Assembly (NCBI RefSeq): GCF_963675165.1
Contig: NC_087381.1
Span: 6,759,378 to 6,823,377 of the forward strand
Direction of reading: 5' to 3'
Source of the DNA: Halichondria panicea
Taxonomy: Eukaryota > Porifera > Demospongiae > Suberitida > Halichondriidae
Length of the DNA stretch: 64,000 nucleotides
Every line of letters starts with the position of its first letter. Position 1 is the stretch's first letter. Of the stretch, positions 53,901 through 64,000 are shown piece after piece. The position numbers and the translations under genes were made by a program. The notes beneath the pieces are model-generated. The model was not told the DNA's origin. It searched no databases and saw nothing but the letters and a program-made list of their open reading frames with translations.

Positions 53901-56900
53901 TCTGTGTTAGCAGGCCACCCTCTATAATACAGCCAGATTAATGGGCCCCAAATTTTCCATAGCATGTGTTTAGATCTGTGTTAGCAGGCCACCCTCTATA
54001 ATACAGCCACTGTTGGTCTGCCCAGGGCCATCACTATAGAAACTATTTTCACATTAGCTACGTGTATAACTTGAGGACATTTGCGTAACAAGTGTTGAAA
54101 TAATATTGACCATTAGTCCAGAGCAATTAATTACAGCATTAACCCCTTCAGGTCCACGAGGATGTGGAGGCTGAGCGTGAGCGTCGGATAGATGCCAGCA
54201 CTAACGACCAATCAGACGAGGGCAAGGCTCGTATGGTGACATACAACAAACTGATTGACGTGCAGGAAGACTTACTCAAGAGGATCCGGACCATGAAGGT
54301 TAGGCGGGCATAGACGAGAGCTAGAGTATAGACAAGAGGGATGCAACTGGCTGCATACTAATTAATAAGAAATTATTCATAGATCATGTTTTAGCAGCCA
54401 TTGGTTTAAACTTTGACCCTGGAGCTCTTTAGCTAGAGACCTCACTAGAACAACTGTAGCACTATCAGTACTGTATATCAGCATAGTCACGATCCTGGAT
54501 CCAAGAACACCTATAGCTGGTTAACTAGCCTACTCCATGAATTGAGGAAAAGTCTTTAGCATCCAATCTTCACTTGAATTTTGATGAGTATGTTGACTGA
54601 TGCATATAGTTACACGCCCTCCCTCCTCGAGGTAGATACATCTCTGATGGTATACAATAATTATACACTTGTTTTACAGCTGTGCTATATAGGTTAAGAA
54701 TTTGGCCTGCTTTTAATTATCTACATACAGCTATGTAGTCTAGAAGCTTGTAGAATGTTGTCGTTACATCAACACCACGGCCCTTTGTAGACTAGCTCAC
54801 TTTGTTGATAATATTCTCAAAGCACAAGCAAATTTCGCTTGTTATTAATAATTGTATTAACGTGATTTTGATTGGAGCACTTACCAACACCTCTACCTTC
54901 AAAGCAGCTCTCAGTAGAGTAGCCATAAACACACATACTCATTAGCTATAGGTACAGTTGATAATATTCATATATATATATGCAGTACACTGGTCTTTCT
55001 ACGTATTATTATATAATTATAATTATAATGATTATGCACAAAGCAAAATAATCTTGTCTATTGTTATAATACAGCCACTGTTGGTCTTAATTCCCAAGGG
55101 CCACCACTAATTTATTGTTAAATTCCCATTCTAAGCGTTACTATAATATTGACCAACACTAACTTGCCTACACAGGTGGATGCTGCTGTTAAAGAGGAGC
55201 AGACTCGGAGGATCACTGAGGACAGGAAACTGAACATGCAGCAACAACTCGTCCAAGCGGTTAGTGAAACCTGTAGTCATTTGAAATTCCATTTATAGGA
55301 AATAAACGATGCAGGTCCCTACTAGCTGTTTTAAATGATGTACCAAACTTTTTATAAAGAACGGCCTGTATTATAATGTTAATGTTCTTATAAATATTTT
55401 TTGTTACAGGTGGAGACCAAGCAAGCCGATGTTGCCATGGAAACAGAGCGTAAGAGACGCGTAGAGGAGGCACTAAACGAGGAGGAGATAACACGTCGTG
55501 TGAATATTGCCAATCGTCTGTTGGACGTGCAGAAAGAATTGCTCGCCACCCAACACCAGGTCAAGGTGAGTGGGCGGGGTCGTGTGTGTGTGGGTGGGCA
55601 GGCGGGAGTCTTGTGAGTGGGCAGGTCTTGTGTGTGTGAGTGGGCGGGATCTTGTGTGGCGAACGTAAGAGTATTTACAATACAGTGAATCAGTATTTTA
55701 TTTTGCATAGGCCCAAATTGTCCGTAATTATTCTGAAAAAGTGTGGCTATAATTATAATTATATCTAAATCACAGCAAGCTATCTTTGATTGTTTATAAC
55801 TGAGTGCATGTGGGGGGGGGGGTGCTAGAACTTAAACTGGCCGTCCCTCTCTTTATAATTATATTACCGAGGTGTTCGATTCTTGTTAACACTCTTGGTG
55901 CTCATTGATTTCTTGGTCTAGCTATACAGTTAGCGCCATGTCACCTTTCCTTAGGTCCTGGATATTAGTTCACCACTTTACACTAGTAGAGCTACTGCTA
56001 CTGGAGAAACTATTCAATTTTCAGGACTCTTAATTAGTGTACATACTGTAGAATACTTGGACTTTACGTTAGCCTTGTCCAGGCAATAATTATTGTTAAC
56101 TCTGATTTGTATACTATTAAATACACACCCTCACACACACACACACACACACACACACTCCCCACACACACCCACACACACACCCACACAGCCTATCTAC
56201 TCCACTCCCCCTAGTCAAGTACTAGAGGACATGAAGCTTCATTTCCAGGAGGAGCTCACACGCAAGGCAGCACAGAGAGAGGCCATCTCAGCCATGGAGG
56301 CAGAGAGACAAAGGTACCTCCACACTGCATGTAGTCCCAGGGGGTACCTCCGCACTGCACGTAATTCCAAGGGCACATGTGCCCACACTGGTCGGTAGTG
56401 GTGGTTGATTGGTACTATAACCACATCTGGTATCTTATACATGTTACGATGTAGGTCTAGTTCACTACATGTTGATAGGCTTATCTGTATGTATAGCAAG
56501 TGTATACGCGTTGTCTTAGTAACAGTGATGTGCCCACTAAACATTTCTATAAGTGGTTGCCATTTTCAATTCAGCACACACAATAATAATGTCATTTGCG
56601 TCTTTTATGTGGTAAACTATGTTATAGGTCTAAAAGTCAAGGTGGTTATTTTTGTCTAGAAGTGATTATTGTATCGGATAATCCTGCCTTAAACATTATA
56701 CAGTACACACGCATGCACACTACACCCACACACACTACACACACACACTACACACCACACACACACACACACACACACACACTACACACACACAGACGTC
56801 TCATTGAGAACGGGGAACCTCCTCAAGGTGCTCTATCCGATGCCAAGGCCGCGGTGCTCGAGTCGATCGCAAGGGAGGCAGGAAAAAAAGAGGCAAAGAT

Positions 56901-57717
56901 TATGGCAGAGACTGCTAGACAAGAGTATATGACGGCCGAAGCTAAAACCCGTTCTCAAGAGGAGACAATGAGAAAGGTCCACCAGAAGCAGGCCGACCGT
57001 GCAATGGACGTGAGTGGATGTGGCTTGTGTGAGGGGGTGGGTAGTAGCAAGTGTGCTGTATAGTCACTGTTACTATAAGTACTGTAATCTATACCTCAAT
57101 ATTTTTTGCCCTATACTTGTACCAATACCGTATAAAAATTAATTTGTGCGAGTGAAAACCATTGCGAACGAGACACTTTGCTATATCAAACAGGCAAAGA
57201 TTGTGATGTCATACAAGTGGTGTATGTATTTGTGATATTAAATTAAGTTTGTATATTTATGTTTGATGCATGCTCCTGTAGCTTTTTGTGTATGAGCCAA
57301 ATCAGACCCTTTGCGATTTAACTATTGTGTTCTGGCAATGATCGTGTGTATTTACTAGTATAGATTTTGTGATTTTATTGTTGCGAATTGATCAACCCTC
57401 GCTAAGTTCGCAAATGTTAAATGCTCACTAGTAATACGGTAGCAGGATTGTGCCCACACACTGGCCGTGGTGGTCGGTATTAAGCTCCTCCTATAGGCCT
57501 ATATAGTTTACCGGCAAATATTTGTGTAGATTTGAAAATAGTTCACCATGCATTTCAAAATTTCTGGGCACTGTCTGTTATAGAGAGTGTTTATTCACAC
57601 TCCACTTCTCACTCCTCACAGGACGAGAAGCGTGGGCGTGTAAAGGACATGGACGGCAAAGCACCCCCTAAAGTGACCTCTGACCTCAAGAAGGAAATTG
57701 TCGACCATACTAAATAA
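50907..57717 (+). CDS. Uncharacterised charged helical protein built of repeated exon pairs
   Basis: Eight exons join in phase: 50907-51134, 53644-53742, 54152-54298, 55176-55259, 55410-55565, 56192-56313, 56796-57009 and 57622-57717, giving 381 aa. I do not recognise the family. The protein is rich in Glu, Arg, Lys, Gln and Ala and predicted helical or coiled-coil, with no signal peptide or membrane segment. Exons 1, 3 and 5 share a module ending in YDKLIVVQEDLVRTINLMK / YNKLIDVQEDLLKRIRTMK / ANRLLDVQKELLATQHQVK. Exons 2 and 4 share RITEDKKRDVHDELVRKA / RITEDRKLNMQQQLVQA. All of exons 1-5 are phase 0. The ATG at 50907 (MSTTVQALPDVSVDQL) was chosen over an in-frame start at 50766, which would add unlike sequence. 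Acceptors of exons 6 and 7 are (CA)nCAG. The gene ends 411 bp before ATG13. Confidence 0.75.
52134..52436. repeat. Minisatellite in intron 1 of the charged helical protein gene
   Basis: Four to five imperfect units containing TAGGGACAGTACTGAGTGGT, CTCAATAGAGAGGTGGTCTC and GGGAGGTCAATAGTGATAGC. Unit length varies (about 55-75 bp) through internal deletions. Confidence 0.75.
53837..54011. repeat. 74-bp-type repeat, tandem copies
   Basis: Units run GGCCACCCTCTATAATACAG, CCAGATTAATGGGCCCCAAA, then CATAGCATGTGTTTAGATCT. The array ends CAGCCACTGTTGGTCTG. It is in intron 2 of the charged helical protein gene. Confidence 0.75.
57120..57441. repeat. TCTAGTAATACGG-type MITE, copy 5 (diverged, with insert)
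   Basis: Begins ATACCGTATAAAAATTAATT, contains GAGCCAAATCAGACCCTTTG and GCGAATTGATCAACCCTCGC, and ends CACTAGTAATACGGTA. About 100 extra bases lie in its left half. Confidence 0.55.
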
Positions 57718-58128
57718 GAAACTCCCTCGTACAGAATGGACACGTTTCCATGACTACATATATAGCATGTGTAGAAGATTATCAGCTTTTAGATTCATGT
57801 CTCAGGTGCTCCCCAAATTAAATATTTTTATATACAACCATTTTTGTGAAAAAAATTGAATGATGCTGCTAATGATGATATTCATGTGGTTTGAAGGTAG
57901 AATTTTGGGATATGATGTGATAATTATGGAGGTGCTGGCATCAAATTTTAATACAAGGAAAAAACGATCTTTACCTATAACATAATTGCAAAATCGGTAA
58001 AGGTCGTCGTCTCATGTCCTGGAGAAACTAGGTCGCCCCCGCAATTCAACACCCACTAGCTGAAAAGTGGGTGGGGCTCAAATTAGCTTTTGTCTAGCTT
58101 GTTGACCTTTGATCCCTATCTATCAACA

Positions 58129-61100
58129 ATGAGCTTTCAAGAGAAAAGAGAGTTTGACAAGTTTCTCAAGTTTTTGACGGCCAAGGTACGCGGGAGGTTA
58201 TCATAGGGGGTATATAGAGGCTGTGTGTGCGTGTGTATGGTGTGTGTGTGGGGCCAGGGTGTGTATTGTGTGTGTGTGTGTGATATGTGTGATGTGTACA
58301 GGTGGTACAGACGGTGGTCCAGTCTCGGAGAGGAGACAAGATACGAACACGTTCCGTACCCACTGGTAATGACTGGGTAAGTCCACACGCCCACACACAC
58401 ACACTCACACACGCCCACACACACCCTCCACACACACACACAGTTCAACTTGTCCCTGCCTGATGACAAGCAAGTGAGTGCTGAGTTGAGACGATCATTA
58501 GAGGGACGACTACCAGAGCAGGATTGTCCGGTATGCCTTGAGATCATTATGGACACTAACGATGGGGACTCACTCGTACTGGAGACATGGACTTTGACCC
58601 TTGACCCACAGTGAGTACAAATATATTTACGTGTACAATGTTTTCATTACACAGTGAAACTAGTCTATTGTGGTTAACCTGTTAGCAGGCCACCCTCTAT
58701 AATACAGCCAGGTTAATGGGCCCCAGAGTCTCCATAGCATGTGTTTGGACCTGTGTTAGCAGGCCACCCTCTATAATACAGCCAGGTTAATGGGCTCCAG
58801 AGTCTCCATAGCATGTGTTTGGACCTGTGTTAGCAGGCCACCCTCTATAATACAGTCACTGTTGGTCTGTCTTCACTATAATTATTATCAGTCATACACA
58901 CGAAATGTTCCTTCTTAGATGTGATACATGTGATACATGTGCTCTGTATATACATGTATATAGTTTGCAAGGTGCATACTTCAACTCTTCTGCCCCCCCC
59001 CCTCCACAAATACAGGTCACGTGACATTAGTGTGTCAGTGGGCCACTCCCTTTATCCTCGACTCAGCCTCATGCTCAAGAGTGTCATCACCCTCTCACGC
59101 TCCACCCCGGCTTATCGCTACTCCCGCCACTTGGATGATGGGAACAAGTTCAAGTAAGTCACCCACCTGCTAACTTGTTAGCAAAGTTGTGAATATCATT
59201 TCACAGACACGGGCAATACCATAACTCAATAATAATGTATTACTATAACAATACATGCAGATAGTTATAGTCAACTAAACAAGATACAGTAACTATAGTA
59301 ACGTGAGAGGCCTTTTCATGTTTGGTTTGAAGCCCATTTACAATAAAAAAGTTTCATTCAATAGCTCTTTGCCTTCAGTGATTTTCTCAAAATGTACCTG
59401 TATTGATACCAAGAGTGCCCATAACAGGAATTAGATTGTCTAATTTCACATTTTAAATGCATTTTGTTGTCCTGTGAAAGGCCTATCTAATCTTATGGTG
59501 TGTTTAGATCCCCACAAAGGCCGATTGCATAAACACTATAATAGCCTTTGAAGCTGACCTCTTCCCCTCCACGCTTACACACACAGTTTCAGAGTGTACT
59601 GTGGTCATCCTGATCTCCCTAACTACGAGAGAGATTTCAAACACGTAAAATTTGCGTCCACTGCTTGTCCATACGGCACCATCAGCATATCCCTGAGCTA
59701 TCGGAGCACCCTCACACTGCACGGAGAGAGGTGGGCGGGGCCTGTGTACTTGTTCCTTATTCATATACACTGTACATGTATGTAGGATTTGCTAATTAAA
59801 CCATCTTTTTGTGTAATTTAAAGGATTTTTAGCAGTCACAGATCTTAGATTTAAGCACACCATTTGATGGCCTCCTTAGAGCTACTGAATACATCTTTAT
59901 GATTCACACTTACATTAGTTGCCAATTAAAAAGGCTTCACTTTCTGCAGAAAAACAGAAGGTCTATAATTACAGTATCACAATTATCTGTACATCTGGTC
60001 TTGTTGTGGTCTGTAGATTTTGTAATACAATGGGTTATGGCACGCACGATGGTTTATCCTGTGATGACGATTTCAATATTTCTTTTTACCTCACAGATCT
60101 ATCAGCGAGTCTTTGTTGCCAACTCAGCAGTTTTCACCTCCTAAGGACACTGAACAGTAAGCTCAGTAACTAATCCGTTAATTGTTTAATCGTTTGTAGT
60201 CTGAAAGTTTCGCTTCTCTTGCCAACTAATTACTTGTTTTGGCCAACTTTTCAGTTGTAATGAGGAATTTGACCATTGCTTTTGCTTGGAAACGTGGAAC
60301 TACACGTATATAATTATAGAGAGGCCTATTAACCTGGTTGTATTATAGAGGGTGGCTTGCTAACACATTAACTTGCATTGACATACCGTAATGCAAAATT
60401 CATTCGACAATCCACAAAAGTTAAGCCATTGCCTTGACAACATTGAGCTATACTGCATTCTGCTCATAAGATGTCCATTGTTCCCCAGTACCTCGTTGAA
60501 GAGGATGGAGCTGCCATTTGCGGAGGGTCATTACTCACCGATCAACAAGGTGAGTACAATGGCCCGGTCTGATTAAACACCGAGTGATGATAAGAAATAG
60601 TTGTCGGACTACAGCATATAAACAATTCTTCATTGCTCATTCACCCACCCACACCTTCACACACCCACATCACACTCCCACACCACACACACACGCCCAC
60701 ACCACACACACAGAGACAACCCCATCATCCGTTCAGTTCGGTCTTGCCTAGAGAGATCATCGAGAGACAAGAATCAGCAGGCACTGTGCAAGTAAGATCT
60801 GCAGCATGCGAAATGATAATATATAAAACACTGGTGCGTGGTAGTTTCTCCTAGTTGTCCTCAAAAAAACGGGAAAATTTACTGTTTTTATTATTTTATA
60901 TTTATGAACATTTCCCGCTATACAGTATTTGAATAACTGTTCCTACAGTTGTAACCGTTGCTATATAATTATAACTTGTTACAGGGTGATGATGACCCAG
61001 TGATGGAGGGGCTGGACTCACTCTCAGTGACGGGGGAACAGGAGGGCTTCCTACTCGTCAATGTCGGAGATATTGTGAGTGGGCGGGGCTATCATGTCTA

Positions 61101-61855
61101 CTAGACTGCAATGTTATTAACCCACTCATAAGGCGTGTGCCGTATTAACTAGAATGTTTTACGAGCATCAAACATTTGCGAACTGATCCGTAAATTAGTA
61201 CTAGTAAATACACACGATCCTTGCCAGAACGCAATAGTTAGATCGCAAAGGGTCAAATTTTCTGCTGATTTGGCTCATTCGTAAAGGTTTTTCACCAGCA
61301 AAGGAGGTATGACGTGCAGGAGTAATTTAAAACACTTGATTAGCTAACTCAGCATTAAACAAACTAGGCCTACATGTGAACGGAATGTAATTAAAGTGCT
61401 CAATCAAGCGCCTATTTGCTCCTGAACAGCGTCCCAAATCGGTACTAACTTCACAAAAGCTAACCCCAACAGCCCAGGACGACGAGGAAGCTTGATTTGT
61501 TAACATAAGCCCATTTTCAGGGTTTCTGGGGTTGCAGGACCAAAGGGGACAAAAACATCGTACCTTCTCTGACCTTTATCTATGAGCACGAGATGAGATT
61601 GTGTACCAATAGTCATAGTTGGCATAGTTATTATTGGCTATCACAGGAAGTGGCTTGTAATGTGGTCAGATGGTTATAAGTGTTTGTGCATTCCTAGGCT
61701 GGGTTCAGATGTGTTCCCAGCTCGCCCTGGCCACCACCAACCAGCTGTTTCTTTGTGACTGCGGAACCTCAAGTATGCACTGCACACACTGTGGGTCTGT
61801 GCTGATACCATCGCTTTGGTATGGTGACAGATGGAATCTGATTACTCAGATCTAA
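58129..61855 (+). CDS. ATG13: ATG13 homologue (autophagy initiation complex)
   Basis: Exons 58129-58185, 58302-58376, 58444-58610, 59016-59153, 59587-59730, 60489-60549, 60714-60791 and 60985-61074 join in phase. They carry the ATG13 HORMA-domain pattern: DKFLKFLTAKVVQTVVQSRR, PTGNDWFNLSLPD, VLETWTLTLDP, SLMLKSVITLSRSTPAYRYS and TISISLSYRSTLTLHGER. ATG13 bridges ULK1 and FIP200 to start autophagosome formation. The last exon is uncertain: acceptors at 61698 and 61709 both give open ends, and 61709-61855 (ending WYGDRWNLITQI) is used here, giving 318 aa. Human ATG13 is about 480-517 aa, so the disordered middle and tail are short; GDDDPVMEGLDSLSV may match the acidic C-terminal region. Acceptors of exons 3, 5 and 7 are CA-repeat type. 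Confidence 0.85.
58687..58865. repeat. 74-bp tandem repeat in ATG13 intron 3
   Basis: Unit starts lie at 58687, 58761 and 58835, an exact 74-bp period. The unit contains AGGCCACCCTCTATAATACA, GCCAGGTTAATGGGCCCCAG and CATAGCATGTGTTTGGACCT. Confidence 0.85.
61139..61301. repeat. TCTAGTAATACGG-type MITE, copy 6 (inverted)
   Basis: Reverse orientation: GCCGTATTAACTAGAATGTT, GATCCTTGCCAGAACGCAAT and CTGCTGATTTGGCTCATTCG. It lies in ATG13 intron 8. Confidence 0.65.
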
Positions 61856-64000
61856 TTTACCACATCTGTATCTTAGAGCTTCTTAATGGCTGTACTAAGA
61901 ACCTACAGTATATGTGGGTATGAGACTCAAGGCTTCCCTTGATGTTTTGTTCAGTCTGATCTTTCAGAGCATAGTTATTACGTCTGTCCGTCCTTTCATT
62001 TATAGAAAGTTTGCTGAAAATGTGCGTACACATTGCTATACTTATACTTGGATCTTTTATTTGAGGGTATACATGTGCGAGTTGGTTTGCTTGTTTGTTG
62101 TGTAACATGCAATATCTTGTGTATTGTGGTTACCTTATAATCAGACCACCCTCTATAATACAGCTGGGCTAAGTGTTAGCATGTGTTTGGACCTGTGTTA
62201 GCTGGCCACCCTCTATAATGCAGCCACTGTTGGCCTTTGAAGACTTCCCTGTACATGCACATGCCCTGTGTAGCAACACTGTGTAGATCCACCAATGATC
62301 TACTGTATGAATGTTTTGTGAGTACTAAACGTATTTTTTTGTGTAGATCCACCAATGATGAACGTAAAAACTGCAAAAACGTATACTTTATGGTGCTGTA
62401 TGACATCACGACCCTTGCCAAGTTAGATCGCAAAGACACTAATTTTGGCTCATTCGCAAACAGTTTTTCAGACGCTAAGTATTCCTAGTAATACGATGCC
62501 TCAAGGTGTTAATTAATTTAGTTAGTATACAAGGAGGTCTTGCCAATGTGTGTGGCATAACTTGTCATCACCGCCCCATCTGTTGACTGACATCAGGCCA
62601 CCTGTGTCTTCAGCCACATCAAACAACTCCCTAAAACGAACAGTCTCTTTAGCCAGGTCTTCAAAGCTGGCCAGCAATCAGTTGCCATGACAAATGCCTG
62701 ATTGTCTCTTTTATGGGAGTCTTGTTTAAGAGGCGGCCCACCCGAGGTTGGAATGGATATCGATACAGTTTTGTAATAATAAGTCTGGTTCGCTTGTGTA
62801 GGAGAAGAGTGGTGTAGCGTCATGGTTTTATATCCTGAAAGCATTCCATTATCTCGATAAACTAAAAACAAGGAATTTTTAGTTTTTAATTGTACTATGT
62901 GGTCTCTATAATACAGCCAGGTTAATGGGCCCCAAAGTCTCCATAGCATGTGTTTGTACCTGTGTTAGCAGGCCACCCTCTATAATACAGTCACTGTTGG
63001 TCTGCTCAAGTAACGCACAATACATCTTTGTATCACATGGTCTATTTGTATTGTGTCTAAGTATGCACTCTATACCTTCATCTGTATGTCTCATTGTCTG
63101 TAAAACCTAAAATGAGAATCTCATTGTGTTGTCGTGAATATTAAATGCGAAACCTGTCTCTATAATTATATATGTGGTTGCCCTTAAGCAGACCAACATG
63201 CAGTGGCTGTATTATAGAGGGTGGCCTGCCTCATGAGGGTGACTACAATAGACAGCTCCACTGTGCACACAAAAACCTGTTTCTAGATATTTACACATGC
63301 ACAGGTAAGATTTGTTTTCTCGCCTACATGTATACTAGCTATACTGCAATAATATTTTAACACATTAGTGCTCGAAAGGTGCCAATGAGGATGCATTATG
63401 ATGCATGGTTATCACCTCATGTGGTGATTATTGACACTCTGTTATGGTGTCCATCTGTTTGCCCTCATGGCTGACCTTACAGGAGGAACCTTGTTAGAAG
63501 CTAATGTTTGTATTTAGCAGTCTCTGTATTGAGCATTGTGTACTTCCAGTTAGCAGCTAGTGTCATCTTGTTAGTACCTCCATAATTGTATTCCTGAGGC
63601 TATTAGCATGTCTCCTGCCTCACTCACTCTGCAGGTCCTATTATATAATTATGTGTGAAATGGAAATGTGCTGACAAAAATTAAATTGGTTTTAGTGTGT
63701 GTATGTGAATTTTGTTGATTAAAAAGCAGACAAAAAAGCAAAATATCCATAGATGTTCCAAAATGAGTAGCCATTATCATAATTATAATTTATGCAGGTA
63801 TAATTGCATGTATTTCAAGGGTATAAGATTAATGTTCACGGTTTTCGCTGAGTAAGCATAATTATACCACAAACATTTACACCCACCAATTTAATATCGC
63901 ATGCATGCATGCTACAAAAGGCTGCTATTCCGAATTCGCGAACGGTCTTTTTGCAAAATTTTATACCTACACCCGCTGTAGGGTATTTTATGACACATGC
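61856..64000. other. 3' flank and intergenic DNA with repeats
   Basis: No exon recognised. It holds 74-bp-type repeat pieces (62143-62230, 62902-63002, and a reverse fragment at 63205-63230), a partial inverted MITE (62405-62496, ending CCTAGTAATACG), two copies of GTGTAGATCCACCAATGAT (62281, 62341), and a relative of the 40341 MITE at 63800-63990. Confidence 0.55.

Noticed and set aside
62237-62488. Plus-strand frame near the right end
   Set aside because: It overlaps a partial inverted MITE and a duplicated short motif; no protein similarity recognised.

Overview
The window is animal nuclear DNA, most likely from a demosponge. Genes are split into many short GT-AG exons separated by small AT-rich introns. 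The conserved proteins are metazoan: SNAPC4, SELENBP1, ATG13, Death-domain proteins and a TKL-type kinase. One gene encodes the C-terminal domain typical of sponge short-chain collagen C4-like proteins. The placement in Porifera (an Amphimedon-like demosponge) is inference from family content; I could not run a search. I found no operons, CRISPR array, rRNA or tRNA.

Layout. 1-5160: the 3' end of a gene with tandem Death domains, followed by a 5'-truncated, frame-broken Roc-COR-Death paralogue. 6671-9056: an isolated IQ-motif exon and a broken sponge collagen-C4-like gene, both on the minus strand. 12356-22855: a complete 13-exon SNAPC4 homologue (minus strand, 1456 aa predicted). 23142-32693: a complete 12-exon SELENBP1 homologue (plus strand, 474 aa predicted), head to head with SNAPC4 across a 286-bp shared promoter region. 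31211-50683: a mosaic of two segmental duplications, B (31211-33775 and 38530-46850) and A (34259-38362 and 47757-50683). Each A copy carries an apparently intact gene with an N-terminal kinase and C-terminal Death domain; each B copy carries the last SELENBP1 exon and a LINE reverse-transcriptase remnant. 50907-57717: an unrecognised charged, helical protein built from repeated exon pairs. 58129-61855: an ATG13 homologue.

Mobile DNA is the other theme. There are several families of short inverted-repeat elements, a 1.23-kb foldback element with an empty site in the other duplicate, a 5.32-kb TA-flanked element with subterminal GTGCTRAA repeats, nested insertions, tiny palindromes, and many (CA)n tracts that sit directly against 3' splice sites.

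Working together: SNAPC4 (snRNA transcription), SELENBP1 (thiol oxidation) and ATG13 (autophagy initiation) are unrelated housekeeping genes. The Death-domain genes on both sides share one Death-domain subfamily and look like a fast-evolving signalling, possibly immune, family. The strongest observation is that the two kinase-Death copies are nearly identical in the kinase exon but differ at about 18 amino-acid positions, with about one silent change, in the Death exon.
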